Assembly: GCF_003173575.1 (NCBI RefSeq)
Contig: NZ_QGNY01000009.1
Coordinates: 1-64,000 of the forward strand
DNA: 64,000 bases
Direction: 5' to 3'
Origin: Pedobacter paludis
GTDB taxonomy: Bacteria; Bacteroidota; Bacteroidia; Sphingobacteriales; Sphingobacteriaceae
A program made the position numbers and the translations under genes. The notes beneath the pieces were generated by a model that worked only from the letters and a program-made list of their open reading frames with translations, searched no databases and was not told the DNA's origin. Position 1 is the stretch's first letter; each line of letters begins with the position of its first letter. Positions 16,724 through 25,310 of the stretch are shown here, piece after piece.

Positions 16724-18005
16724 GGAAATTATTGAGCACATTGTAACGCAACTCCATACCCATGAGGAATTATATTCTGATGGTGCTTGGGAACGTTTTT
16801 CTGAGCCGAAGAAAAAGAAAAGGCGGGTAATTGCTTACTGGCCTTTATGGAGTGCCGTTGCCTTAATTTTAATCACCGCTGGTATATTTTTCGGCCTAAA
16901 TAAGAACGGTTCAAAAATAGACTTAGTTGTAAATAAACCTGTTTTGAGCATAGAAAAACCTAGTTCTGAGAATAATACACCCATCCAAAAAGATAACCCC
17001 ACAACCCAAAATACGAAGAATAGAACATTGACTGCTGTTTCTCCTACAGAAAGTGCGCTTAAAAATATTGAGCCTGAAAAAACTGAAAAATACAATGCCA
17101 TCAAAAATGGCATTGCTGAAAAAGTAATTGATCATCAATTTACTTCCGTTTCAAATACTGATGGCATTTTTGAACAGAATAAAAATGATAATGTATTAGA
17201 GAATCATCTAACTGGTAATACTTTGATCAGTACAAACGGAAATAGAAATTTTAGCATTATAGTTGAGAAGAAAAAAACAACACCTAAAACTTCTTTTGAG
17301 GAACTTCTTGCGCATGATAGTAAGGCAAATGAATTAAATCCTGTGGCCAAAACGGCCAAAGATTCAAAATGGTCGCCTGGTGTTTATGTTGCACCTGCAA
17401 TGGGGAACGATAATAAGGTTAATATGAATTATGGCTTTTCATTGGCTTACCATGTTGCCAATAAGTTATCTATTAGCTCAGGAATTTCCTATTCATCGCT
17501 TAGCTCTACAAGCAATCCATCATCAAACACATCAGCAATGATGGATAGTCAGGCTTCATCGCAAAGTTTATCTAGAGACAGCAAAAACCTAGAATCGGTT
17601 GACGCCCAGCTTCGTGGTATAAATATTCCCTTAGAGCTAAAATACAACATCAGCGATAAGTTTTACACCGGCATTGGGGTTTCGGCACTGGCCATTTTAA
17701 ACAATAAACAGGAAAACAATTATGTTATCAACCAGGCGCAAAATACCACTGTAGTAAACCCAATGGGTTACTCTGAACAAAAAATGCTGCTTGTTACCGA
17801 AAGGGTTTCAGAACCGCAGCCAGAATCGGTAGTTGCGCCAGAAAAGTATTTAGGATTCTATAATTTTTCTTTGGGATATAAACAGAAGATATCACCAAAG
17901 AAAAACATAGCCATTGAACCGTTTTTAAGATTGCCAATGAAAACTTTCTCTAAAGAAAATTTAAACTTGACAAATGGCGGTTTAAGAATAAAGGTAGATT
18001 TTTAA
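16707..18005 (+). CDS. Single-TM protein with outer-membrane beta-barrel-like C-terminus, sigma-coupled
   Basis: 432 residues (an alternative ATG lies at 16716). It has a short cytosolic N-terminus with an L-Y-S-D-G-A-W-E-R-F motif (about 22-31), a basic KKKKRR stretch and one membrane helix at about 45-65. A long low-complexity periplasmic linker (about 66-220) follows. The C-terminal domain of about 200 residues has strand patterns typical of PorT/OmpW-like barrels (Y-V-A-P-A-M-G at 226-232, final I-K-V-D-F). It overlaps the sigma gene by 17 bp. An anti-sigma-like or envelope-sensing role is inferred from the coupling. A protein tethered in the inner membrane with a barrel-like end is unusual. 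Confidence 0.7.
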   Translation: MKKMDKEIIEHIVTQLHTHEELYSDGAWERFSEPKKKKRRVIAYWPLWSAVALILITAGIFFGLNKNGSKIDLVVNKPVLSIEKPSSENNTPIQKDNPTTQNTKNRTLTAVSPTESALKNIEPEKTEKYNAIKNGIAEKVIDHQFTSVSNTDGIFEQNKNDNVLENHLTGNTLISTNGNRNFSIIVEKKKTTPKTSFEELLAHDSKANELNPVAKTAKDSKWSPGVYVAPAMGNDNKVNMNYGFSLAYHVANKLSISSGISYSSLSSTSNPSSNTSAMMDSQASSQSLSRDSKNLESVDAQLRGINIPLELKYNISDKFYTGIGVSALAILNNKQENNYVINQAQNTTVVNPMGYSEQKMLLVTERVSEPQPESVVAPEKYLGFYNFSLGYKQKISPKKNIAIEPFLRLPMKTFSKENLNLTNGGLRIKVDF

Positions 18006-18592
18006 AGTATGGCAAGAATTTGCTTAATCGAAGCTCTTTTCTTATAATCTGTATCGAACTGAACAAATTTTATTTTTCCATCTTTACCGATAATGTACGT
18101 AGCAGGCACTGGCAAAACGGCATCGGTAGCCCCATTATTTTTGGCAACATCAATTCCATAGGTTTTATATTTGGAGGCTAGGGTTTCTTCCATAACAAAA
18201 TCTACCCTGTAATCTTTCATGATCTTGTATCCCCTATCCGAAACCAAAGAAAATGATGCCTTGGTTTTTTCTTTGGTTTTGCTAATGGATTCATTCGTTT
18301 CTGGAGTTACGCCTACTACATAAGCCCCTTTTGCATTTAAACTTTGCAAAGAGTCTTGCAAATCCTTAATGTGTTTATTGCAATACGGACACCATTGACC
18401 TCGGTAAAAAAACAATACTACAGCTTTATTTTGCTTGAGCAATTGCTTTAGATTGATGGATTTCCCCTCACTATCTTTTGCTATAAAATTAGGAGCTACA
18501 TCTCCATTTTTTAAACCCGTTTGAGCCCTTACGGCTAAAGAAAGGACTAAAATAAAAATGGACAGGATAAATGTTCTTTTTAAATTTTTCAT
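18002..18592 (-). CDS. Secreted peroxiredoxin-like protein (AhpC/TSA)
   Basis: 196 residues with a signal peptide (about 1-23, ending RAQ). It has a thioredoxin-fold peroxiredoxin core: V-V-L-F-F-Y-R-G-Q-W-C-P-Y-C near 57-70, where the first Cys is the probable peroxidatic residue and C-P-Y-C gives a nearby resolving Cys. Y-I-I-G-K-D-G-K-I-K-F near 167-177 is the conserved C-terminal strand. It would reduce peroxides in the periplasm, or act as a thiol reductase. Its stop overlaps by 4 bp the stop of the convergent barrel gene. Confidence 0.88.
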   Translation of the reverse strand: MKNLKRTFILSIFILVLSLAVRAQTGLKNGDVAPNFIAKDSEGKSINLKQLLKQNKAVVLFFYRGQWCPYCNKHIKDLQDSLQSLNAKGAYVVGVTPETNESISKTKEKTKASFSLVSDRGYKIMKDYRVDFVMEETLASKYKTYGIDVAKNNGATDAVLPVPATYIIGKDGKIKFVQFDTDYKKRASIKQILAIL

Positions 18593-18755
18593 TTTTTAAT
18601 GATTAGGTTTTATTTTTAGTGGCGTATGATCCATTAGCATTTCAAAGTATTATACTTGGCTTACCAAAGCTTCATTTTTCGAAACTCTGTATTTAAATCT
18701 AAGTTAGTTTTTATCTCCTATACTATTTGTTATATTTAATTGAAATTTGAGGTCA

Positions 18756-19385
18756 ATGAAAAACGTTAATCCTTATCATATAGAAGAAGAATTACCGCCA
18801 ATTACAACGGTTAACGAAGTTGATTTTTCAGGGACTTACAGTTACGCCGACTACATGCGCTTCGAATTTGAAGAACGTCTGGAAATTATAAAAGGCCATT
18901 TGTTTAGAATGAGTCCTGCACCTGCCAGACTTCATCAAAGAGTTGTAACCAATCTTTTTGGACCAATTTACAATACCTTAAAAGGAAAGCAGTGTCAAGT
19001 TTATACTGCGCCTTTTGATGTTCGTTTAGCTCAAAAAGATCAAAATGATAAAGAGATATTTACCGTAGTGCAGCCCGATATTGTTGTGGTTTGCGATAAA
19101 AATAAATTAGACAAACGGGGTTGCATTGGTGCTCCGGATATCGTTGTTGAGATTTTATCTCCAGGAAACAATAAAAAAGAGCTGATTAACAAATACGAGG
19201 TTTATGAAGAAGCCGGAGTAAAGGAATATTGGATTGTAAGCCCTACGGAAAAAACCTTTTTTAAATATATCCTTGATAATCAGGGAAAATTCCAGCCGAA
19301 CAAACTTTTGACGATTGGCGAGGAAGTTACTTCTCCTATTTTGCCTGGCTTTATTTTAAATCTGGAAGAAGTTTTTGAAGACTAA
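18756..19385 (+). CDS. Uma2 family endonuclease (DUF820)
   Basis: 209 residues from the ATG at 18756; a TTG at 18747 is less likely. The PD-(D/E)XK-like core is visible: V-Q-P-D-I-V-V-V-C near 105-113, then A-P-D-I-V-V-E-I-L-S-P near 125-135, and K-Y-E-V-Y-E-E-A-G-V-K-E-Y-W-I-V downstream. Uma2 proteins are restriction-endonuclease-like and very common in cyanobacteria and Bacteroidota; their biological role is not known. It is a single gene with a shared bidirectional terminator. Confidence 0.85.
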   Translation: MKNVNPYHIEEELPPITTVNEVDFSGTYSYADYMRFEFEERLEIIKGHLFRMSPAPARLHQRVVTNLFGPIYNTLKGKQCQVYTAPFDVRLAQKDQNDKEIFTVVQPDIVVVCDKNKLDKRGCIGAPDIVVEILSPGNNKKELINKYEVYEEAGVKEYWIVSPTEKTFFKYILDNQGKFQPNKLLTIGEEVTSPILPGFILNLEEVFED

Positions 19386-19386
19386 A

Positions 19387-19416
19387 AAAGGAGCTTAATT
19401 TTCATCAAGCTCCTTT
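19387..19416. terminator. Bidirectional terminator
   Basis: AAAGGAGCTT at 19387-19396 pairs with AAGCTCCTTT at 19407-19416, between the convergent Uma2 and SlyD-like genes. Confidence 0.85.
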
Positions 19417-19454
19417 ATATTTTGTTCAGTTTAAACTGAAATCGTTAGTAAAAA

Positions 19455-19961
19455 CTAGTGACCTGAATGACCATCGGCACCATGTGCGTGACCGTGAGCC
19501 AATTCATCTTGAGTAGCTTCGCGAACATTTAAAATTGTTCCGCTAAACAATAAATTTTTACCAGCCATTGGATGATTTAGATCTACAGCCACGGTTTCGT
19601 CGTGAACTGCAGTAACACCAGCTCTAAATTGGTTTCCGTTGTTATCTTGTAATGGAATTACATCACCAACAGCAGGAACTTCACCGCCAGCTTCTGTAAA
19701 CATCGATTTTGGTAAATCTGCAAATGCACCCGGATCTAATTCTCCATAACCATCTGCCGCAGACAATTCAAAACTGTATTCATCGCCGATTTTTAAACCC
19801 GTTAAATGCTCTTCGAATTTAGGCAACATCATGCCAACGCCATATAAAAATACTAGAGGATTTTGCTCATCAGCTTTCTCAACAAAAACTTGTTGTCCTT
19901 CTTCGTTAGTAGTATGCAATTCATAAGTTAATGCCACTACTGAGTTTGGTGAAATATTCAT
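19455..19961 (-). CDS. slyD: SlyD-like FKBP-type peptidyl-prolyl isomerase
   Basis: 168 residues, cytosolic. The FKBP half is at about 1-70 and 125-150 with G-V-G-M-M-L-P-K-F-E near 41-50. The inserted IF chaperone domain lies between, with P-A-D-G-Y-G-like A-A-D-G-Y-G-E at about 68-74 and the conserved D-x-N-H-P-M-A-G-K block near 127-135. The C-terminus is a His-rich tail with H-G-H-A-H-G, which in SlyD binds nickel or other metals. It catalyses prolyl isomerisation and holds unfolded proteins. The YyaL-like gene lies 10 bp upstream on the same strand and is probably co-transcribed. Confidence 0.9.
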   Translation of the reverse strand: MNISPNSVVALTYELHTTNEEGQQVFVEKADEQNPLVFLYGVGMMLPKFEEHLTGLKIGDEYSFELSAADGYGELDPGAFADLPKSMFTEAGGEVPAVGDVIPLQDNNGNQFRAGVTAVHDETVAVDLNHPMAGKNLLFSGTILNVREATQDELAHGHAHGADGHSGH

Positions 19962-19971
19962 TTAAATTGTT

Positions 19972-21993
19972 TTATTGTAAATACTCTAATGCTTCCTCAA
20001 CAGTTTTAACCGGCAACTGGCATACTTTATTTCGGCAAATATAAACTTTTGTTTCATTGCTTTGCTTACCTTTTAACAGAGGCAGGTTACTTTTTGTTCC
20101 ACCTAATGTAATTTTATTTGGAATGTAATGATTACTTAACTCCAATTTAATTAGATCTATTTCTAAACCCGTTATTGCAATTTCATTTATCCCGTAAACT
20201 TCGTTTAATAATTGTATTGACCAATTTGAATATGCGGAACCATAATTCTGAATTTTAGATTGTACTGAAGCCAGCATTTCTGATGCCTTTTCCGTATAAT
20301 GCTCTAAATCATAAAATAGTCCCAGTTTTTTTAAATTTTGTGCCATTACAGAATTTGAAGCGGGAATTACATTATCCATAATTTCATGCTTTCGGGCAAT
20401 TAGTTCTTCGCCCTCGGCAGAGGTATAAAAAAACATTGGAGCATCTTCATCAATAAAATTAGTCAAAACATAATCTGCAAGGTCTTTTGCTTCTTTCAGC
20501 CAGTCTTCATTAAAATCGGATTCATATAATGCGATCAGTGCTTCAATCGTAAAAGCATAATCATCCAAAAAGCCGGTTATAGAGGCTTTTCCATTCTTGT
20601 AATTTCGATACAATCCTCCATTTTCAGTTTTAAGATTGCTTAAAATAAAACTGGCAGAAGCCGAAGCTTTTTCCAGGTAAACATTATGATTTAGCACCGA
20701 TCCTGCATCTACCAATGCTTTAATCATCATGGCATTCCAAGCAGTTAAGCATTTATCATCTAGCCCTGGACGAATTCTTTTGCTCCTAACCTCCATTAAT
20801 TTTGTTTTAGCAACCTTTACTTTATCAAAAAGGGTTTCTAAATTAATATTGTATTTGGAAATGAGATCATCATCGTTTAAGGTTTTTCTAAGGATATTTG
20901 TTTGCTCCTCCTCCCAATTCCCATCTTCTGTTACATTATAATATTCGCCAATTAAAGCTGAATCTTCACCTAAGATCTGGTCAAATTCGTTTTTATCCCA
21001 AACATAAAACTTACCTTCAATGCCTTCACTGTCTGCATCCAAAGCGGAGTAATACAGACCATTGGGAGAAGTCATTTCTTTAAATACCCAGTCGATAGTT
21101 TCTACAACCGTTTGTTTAAAAGAATCGAATTTAGTGCATTGGTAGGCTTCAGCGTAAAGACTAATCAACTGTGCATTATCATAAAGCATTTTTTCAAAAT
21201 GTGGAACGTGCCATTTATCATCTACCGAGTAACGAGCAAAACCACCACCAATCTGATCATAAATTCCTCCTCTGCTCATTTCTTCCAAGGTTTGGCAAAC
21301 TGGCGTGAAAACAGATTCATCATCTTTTAAAAATCCATACCTCAACAAAAAAACCCAATTGTTGGGCAACGGAAATTTTGGTGCACGGTTGTAGCCACCA
21401 AAACTGATATCGAAGTGGCGTTTCCAAGGTTCTACAATTTCTGATAAATGTTCAAGTGTATAGTCTTCTGTTTTAACTACGGGAATTATTTTTTCGCTAT
21501 CGCGGATTCCGGAAGTCAACCTTTCTGCATATTGAATTGCTTTTTCCGGTTCATTAGCCCAAAGTTCGGCAACATTCTCTAAAATGTTAATCCAATCGTT
21601 TTTTCTAAAATAGGTTCCGCCGTAAATTGGTCTTTGATCTGGTAAGCAAATACAATTTAATGGCCAGCCACCACTTCCAGTCATTAATTGAATGGCATAC
21701 ATATAAATTTGATCGATGTCTGGACGTTCTTCTCGGTCTACCTTAATACAGATGTAATGTTTGTTCATTACTTCGGCCACCTCAAAATTTTCGAAACTTT
21801 CGCGTTCCATAACATGGCACCAATGACAGGCCGAATAACCAATACTAACCAATATCAGTTTGTTTTCTGCCTTGGCCTTCTCTAAAGCTTCTGTTCCCCA
21901 TTCGTACCAGTTTACCGGATTGTGTGCATGTTGAAGCAAATATGGCGAAGAAGCTCTAATTAGATTATTAGGTTCTGAATGTGAATTTGACAT
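19972..21993 (-). CDS. YyaL/DUF255 thioredoxin-domain protein
   Basis: 673 residues, full length for the YyaL/spermatogenesis-associated protein 20 family. The N-terminal thioredoxin-like DUF255 domain has a C56-H-W-C59 motif in S-A-C-H-W-C-H-V-M. A six-hairpin (alpha/alpha)6-barrel region follows, with H-V-P-H-F-E-K-M-L-Y-D-N-A-Q-L near 260-275 and S-A-L-D-A-D-S-E-G near 322-330. Members are cytosolic and their function is not settled; the combination suggests a redox-linked sugar or isomerase-like activity. It lies 10 bp upstream of the SlyD-like gene. Confidence 0.9.
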   Translation of the reverse strand: MSNSHSEPNNLIRASSPYLLQHAHNPVNWYEWGTEALEKAKAENKLILVSIGYSACHWCHVMERESFENFEVAEVMNKHYICIKVDREERPDIDQIYMYAIQLMTGSGGWPLNCICLPDQRPIYGGTYFRKNDWINILENVAELWANEPEKAIQYAERLTSGIRDSEKIIPVVKTEDYTLEHLSEIVEPWKRHFDISFGGYNRAPKFPLPNNWVFLLRYGFLKDDESVFTPVCQTLEEMSRGGIYDQIGGGFARYSVDDKWHVPHFEKMLYDNAQLISLYAEAYQCTKFDSFKQTVVETIDWVFKEMTSPNGLYYSALDADSEGIEGKFYVWDKNEFDQILGEDSALIGEYYNVTEDGNWEEEQTNILRKTLNDDDLISKYNINLETLFDKVKVAKTKLMEVRSKRIRPGLDDKCLTAWNAMMIKALVDAGSVLNHNVYLEKASASASFILSNLKTENGGLYRNYKNGKASITGFLDDYAFTIEALIALYESDFNEDWLKEAKDLADYVLTNFIDEDAPMFFYTSAEGEELIARKHEIMDNVIPASNSVMAQNLKKLGLFYDLEHYTEKASEMLASVQSKIQNYGSAYSNWSIQLLNEVYGINEIAITGLEIDLIKLELSNHYIPNKITLGGTKSNLPLLKGKQSNETKVYICRNKVCQLPVKTVEEALEYLQ

Positions 21994-22099
21994 GAATTTT
22001 CTATCTATAAAAATTGAAATCGTAAAGCTATAAATTATCTACAAAGCTGTTCGGTTTTAGTTTTTGTTTTTATACTTTAGTTGGAAATCTTAACAATTG

Positions 22100-23083
22100 A
22101 TGGAAATAGCCAAAAAGGATTTATTTAGTGCAGTAAAAGAGATTATTGTTCAATCACGTTTGAGGATATTTCGAGTAGCAAACTCCGCTTTACTTGAATC
22201 TTATTGGCAAATTGGAAAGCTGATTGTTGAGGATGAGCAACAAGGAAAATTAAGAGCTGATTATGGAAAAGAAACATTAAAAAATCTTTCGAAACAATTA
22301 ACTTTTGAGTTTGGGAAAGGATTTGATGAACGAAATCTAAATAACATGCGAGCCTTTTATTCTGCATTTCCAATTTGGTACGCATTGCGTACCGAATTGA
22401 GCTGGACACATTACCGCCTATTATCAAGACTTGATTCAAAAGAACAAAGGACTTTCTATATTAATGAAAGTATTACTTCAAATTGGAATAGTAGAGAATT
22501 ACAGCGACAAATTAATTCGTTATCATTTGAAAGAGCTTTAACACAACCTAAAGAAAACGAGCTAAAGCCTAATATTCAAGATTATATTAAAGATCCATAT
22601 ATATTTGAATTCCTTGGTCTAAATCCAGATGTTAAAAACACAGAAAGAGATTTAGAATCTGCAATTATCAATCATTTACAACAATTCTTACTTGAATTTG
22701 GAAAGGGGTTTGCATTTGTGGCTCGTCAACAACACATTGTAACAGATACATCAGACTTTTTTATAGATCTAGTTTTTTACAATTATATATTAAAATGCTT
22801 TGTTATAATCGACCTTAAAACAACAAGTTTAAGCCATCAAGATATAGGACAGATTGATATGTACGTTAGAATGTATGATGATTTAAAGAGAAATGATGGA
22901 GATAACCCAACAATTGGCTTATTGTTATGCACAGAGAAAGACGAAACCATCGTAAAATATTCAGTTCTTAATGATAAAAATCAATTATTTGCAAGCAAAT
23001 ATTTATTGTACTTACCAAAAGAAGAAGAATTAAAAGCAATTATAGAACAAGACAGGCAACGTTTTGAATTAGATAATTTATAA
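22100..23083 (+). CDS. YhcG-type DUF1016 PD-(D/E)XK nuclease family protein
   Basis: 327 residues from the ATG at 22100. The DUF1016 N-terminal helical domain spans about 10-150 (L-L-E-S-Y-W-Q-I-G-K, N-L-N-N-M-R-A-F-Y, L-S-W-T-H-Y-R-L-L). The C-terminal nuclease-like domain spans about 180-310: I-D-L-V-F-Y-N then D238-L-K240, which fits the D...(D/E)xK active site. YhcG-like proteins are Holliday-junction-resolvase-like nucleases often linked to restriction systems or mobile DNA; none is next to it here. Its stop lies 3 bp before the epimerase ATG, so it seems to have joined that gene's transcript. Confidence 0.9.
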   Translation: MEIAKKDLFSAVKEIIVQSRLRIFRVANSALLESYWQIGKLIVEDEQQGKLRADYGKETLKNLSKQLTFEFGKGFDERNLNNMRAFYSAFPIWYALRTELSWTHYRLLSRLDSKEQRTFYINESITSNWNSRELQRQINSLSFERALTQPKENELKPNIQDYIKDPYIFEFLGLNPDVKNTERDLESAIINHLQQFLLEFGKGFAFVARQQHIVTDTSDFFIDLVFYNYILKCFVIIDLKTTSLSHQDIGQIDMYVRMYDDLKRNDGDNPTIGLLLCTEKDETIVKYSVLNDKNQLFASKYLLYLPKEEELKAIIEQDRQRFELDNL

Positions 23084-23086
23084 ACC

Positions 23087-24184
23087 ATGAAAATCACCCA
23101 TACAGAAATATTCCGCTTTAGTATTCCAATGGAACCCTTTGTAATTGCTACAGGAACCATGCATTTTGCTCAAAATGTATTAATTAGGGTTCATACCGAT
23201 GCCGGCATTCATGGTATTGGTGAATGTTCTGCGTTTCCGATGATTGTGGGCGAAACTCAGGATACCTGTATTGCAATGGCGAAAGACTTTGCCTCAATCT
23301 GGATTGGTAAAGATCCACTCGAGATTCCGGAAAGGATGAATGATTTATTGGGGTATGCTGATCACAACAGCACCATTAAAAGTGCTTTTGATATGGCACT
23401 ATTTGATATTTCAGCTAAGCACGCCAAACTACCTTTATACCAATTTTTGGGTGGCCAGAAACGAACCATAGAAACCGATATGACGATAGGAATTGATACT
23501 CCTGAAGGCATGGCTCAAACTGCCCTAAAGTACAAAAGTCAGGGTTGTAGAATTATAAAAATAAAGCTTGGCAAAAAAGTTAATGATGATATTGAACGTG
23601 TTAAACATATTCGAGAAGCTGTTGGAGCGGAAATGACCCTTCGTTTGGATGCAAACCAAGGTTGGAATTTTGATGATGCCTTATTTGCGCTCGGAGAATT
23701 GGAAAAATATAACATCGAATTCTGCGAACAGCCCATGCGAACTTGGTATGACGATAAATTGCCTGAGCTAAACCTAAATTCTCCAATAAAGTTAATGGCT
23801 GATGAAAGCTGTTATAACCATCATGACGCCAGAAAGCTGATTAATAGTCAATCAACAACTTATTTAAACATAAAATTTTCCAAATCTGGAGGAATCCTCG
23901 AAGCACAAAAAATCCACGAAGAAGCGCTTCAAAAAGGTGTGAAGTGTATGATTGGCAGTATGCTTGAAAGCAGAATAGCCTTAAGCGCAAATCTTCATTT
24001 TGCACTTGCCAGTCCGAATGTAGAATTTTTCGATTTAGATACTGCCTTACTTGGCCATTTGGTTGATCCGGTAATTGACGGCTTAACCTACAGTGGCTAC
24101 TTTTTAGATATTCCCGAATCCTATGGAATTGGTGCAGAACCAGATGAAGAATTTTTAAAAACCTGCGAAAGCTGGGTGATATAG
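23087..24184 (+). CDS. Enolase-superfamily dipeptide epimerase (Ala-Glu epimerase-like)
   Basis: 365 residues. It has an MLE/MR-type capping domain (about 1-125) and a TIM barrel. Catalytic K158-x-K160 lies in I-I-K-I-K. Metal ligands are D188 (R-L-D-A-N-Q), E214 (C-E-Q-P) and D239 (M-A-D-E-S). The opposing lysine is K263 in N-I-K. This set fits 1,1-proton transfer in L-Ala-D/L-Glu epimerases and related dipeptide epimerases, which serve recycling of cell-wall peptides; the exact dipeptide is not readable. It follows the YhcG gene by 3 bp and converges on a lysozyme gene, which fits muropeptide metabolism. Confidence 0.85.
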   Translation: MKITHTEIFRFSIPMEPFVIATGTMHFAQNVLIRVHTDAGIHGIGECSAFPMIVGETQDTCIAMAKDFASIWIGKDPLEIPERMNDLLGYADHNSTIKSAFDMALFDISAKHAKLPLYQFLGGQKRTIETDMTIGIDTPEGMAQTALKYKSQGCRIIKIKLGKKVNDDIERVKHIREAVGAEMTLRLDANQGWNFDDALFALGELEKYNIEFCEQPMRTWYDDKLPELNLNSPIKLMADESCYNHHDARKLINSQSTTYLNIKFSKSGGILEAQKIHEEALQKGVKCMIGSMLESRIALSANLHFALASPNVEFFDLDTALLGHLVDPVIDGLTYSGYFLDIPESYGIGAEPDEEFLKTCESWVI

Positions 24185-24367
24185 TTCATTGGTCATTGGT
24201 CATTGGTTCATTAGGAAAATTTGTCCGGATGCAATAGCTAAGTTCATCCGCGATTCGCTCATTAGAAAAATAGTCAAGATTTATTTATGCGATTAAATAA
24301 TGACCATTGAACAAATGACCGATGAACAAATGACCAATCAATGAGTGAACCAATGACTAATGAACTA
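24185..24367. repeat. Inverted repeat built from TTCATTGGTCA units
   Basis: The left arm (24185-24215) repeats TCATTGGTCATTGG. The right arm (about 24299-24367) carries the inverted form as GACCAAT, AATGACC and CCAATGAC. The two arms can form a long hairpin between convergent genes and may end transcripts from both sides. The last codons of the GH25 gene lie inside the right arm. Confidence 0.7.
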
Positions 24368-25223
24368 ACATACTTGCCAGCGCCGTGCTATCGCCATTGA
24401 ATGCATTAAAATCTACAACATGGCCAATTCCGTTAATTTTAGCCTTATCAGAATGTTGCCAAAATTTCCATCGACTTTTATCTAATCGCAGTTTTGGTTG
24501 ATAGTAGTGTGCAATCCAAAGCGGATAGTCATCTAGTTTCCCCTCCAGGTTATCTTCATAAAACTTTAAACCCGTATAGATAATTGGTCTCACTTTCGTT
24601 TTCATTTCCACATAGGTTAAGAAATCAGAAAGTTCTAACCTCATTCTCAAGGGCGAAACACCATCAAGTGTTTCAATATCTACTACCGGAGGCAGATCTC
24701 CTTTTTCTATATTAACAACTTGAAGAAAAAATTTTGCCTGGGTTTTTCCATCCCGTTTGGGCCTAAAAAAATGATATGCGCCACAGACAATCCCTGCTTT
24801 CGGAGCCTCTCTCCAGTTTCGCTGAAAATAAGGATCTACCTGCAAAATACCTTCTGTGGCTTTTATGAACGCAAAACGGATGCCCACATCATCCTCTTTC
24901 ATTTCTTTTACTTTCTGCCAATTGATCTTGCCCTGATAATAAGATACATCAATACCGTGTATGGTATATTTCTTTGGAATTTTAATATTGAAGCTTTCGT
25001 AGGTTCTATAATTTGGATCCTGCCCCCAATCTTTTACCCATCGCCAGGTACCTACAAAGCCTTTTAAAATATATCCATAGTAAAAAGGAGAAAGCAATAT
25101 TAGCAACAAACCAGCAATTGCAATTTTCCACTGTACCGGAAAGGGCTTAGATTTCTTTTTGCGGGTAACTGGTTTTCGTGTTGTGGTTTTTCGAACAACA
25201 GGCTTTCTTTTCTCTGGTGGCAT
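24357..25223 (-). CDS. GH25 family lysozyme with N-terminal membrane anchor
   Basis: 288 residues. A Lys/Arg/Pro-rich cytosolic start (1-30) precedes one membrane helix (about 31-48). The GH25 (Lyc/AcmA-type muramidase) barrel begins at 88: H-G-I-D92-V-S-Y-Y-Q-G, V-V-D182-I-E184, and W-Q-H-S-D near 262. GH25 enzymes cut the beta-1,4 bond between N-acetylmuramic acid and N-acetylglucosamine. The anchor suggests periplasmic cell-wall remodelling rather than secretion. The final three codons (GTT CAT TAG) are made by the flanking inverted repeat, so the C-terminus may have been reshaped by it. Confidence 0.92.
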   Translation of the reverse strand: MPPEKRKPVVRKTTTRKPVTRKKKSKPFPVQWKIAIAGLLLILLSPFYYGYILKGFVGTWRWVKDWGQDPNYRTYESFNIKIPKKYTIHGIDVSYYQGKINWQKVKEMKEDDVGIRFAFIKATEGILQVDPYFQRNWREAPKAGIVCGAYHFFRPKRDGKTQAKFFLQVVNIEKGDLPPVVDIETLDGVSPLRMRLELSDFLTYVEMKTKVRPIIYTGLKFYEDNLEGKLDDYPLWIAHYYQPKLRLDKSRWKFWQHSDKAKINGIGHVVDFNAFNGDSTALASMLVH

Positions 25224-25310
25224 AGCTTATTTGATCCTACTAAGTTGGGGAAAAATGTAGGGAAATAAAATAATTTGCCTCAACTGAATACTTTCTTCTA
25301 GTTGGGAAGC

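Noticed and set aside
18002..18005. 4-bp stop-to-stop overlap of convergent genes as a regulatory feature
   Set aside because: Common in compact genomes, with no hairpin or antisense signal beyond the overlap.
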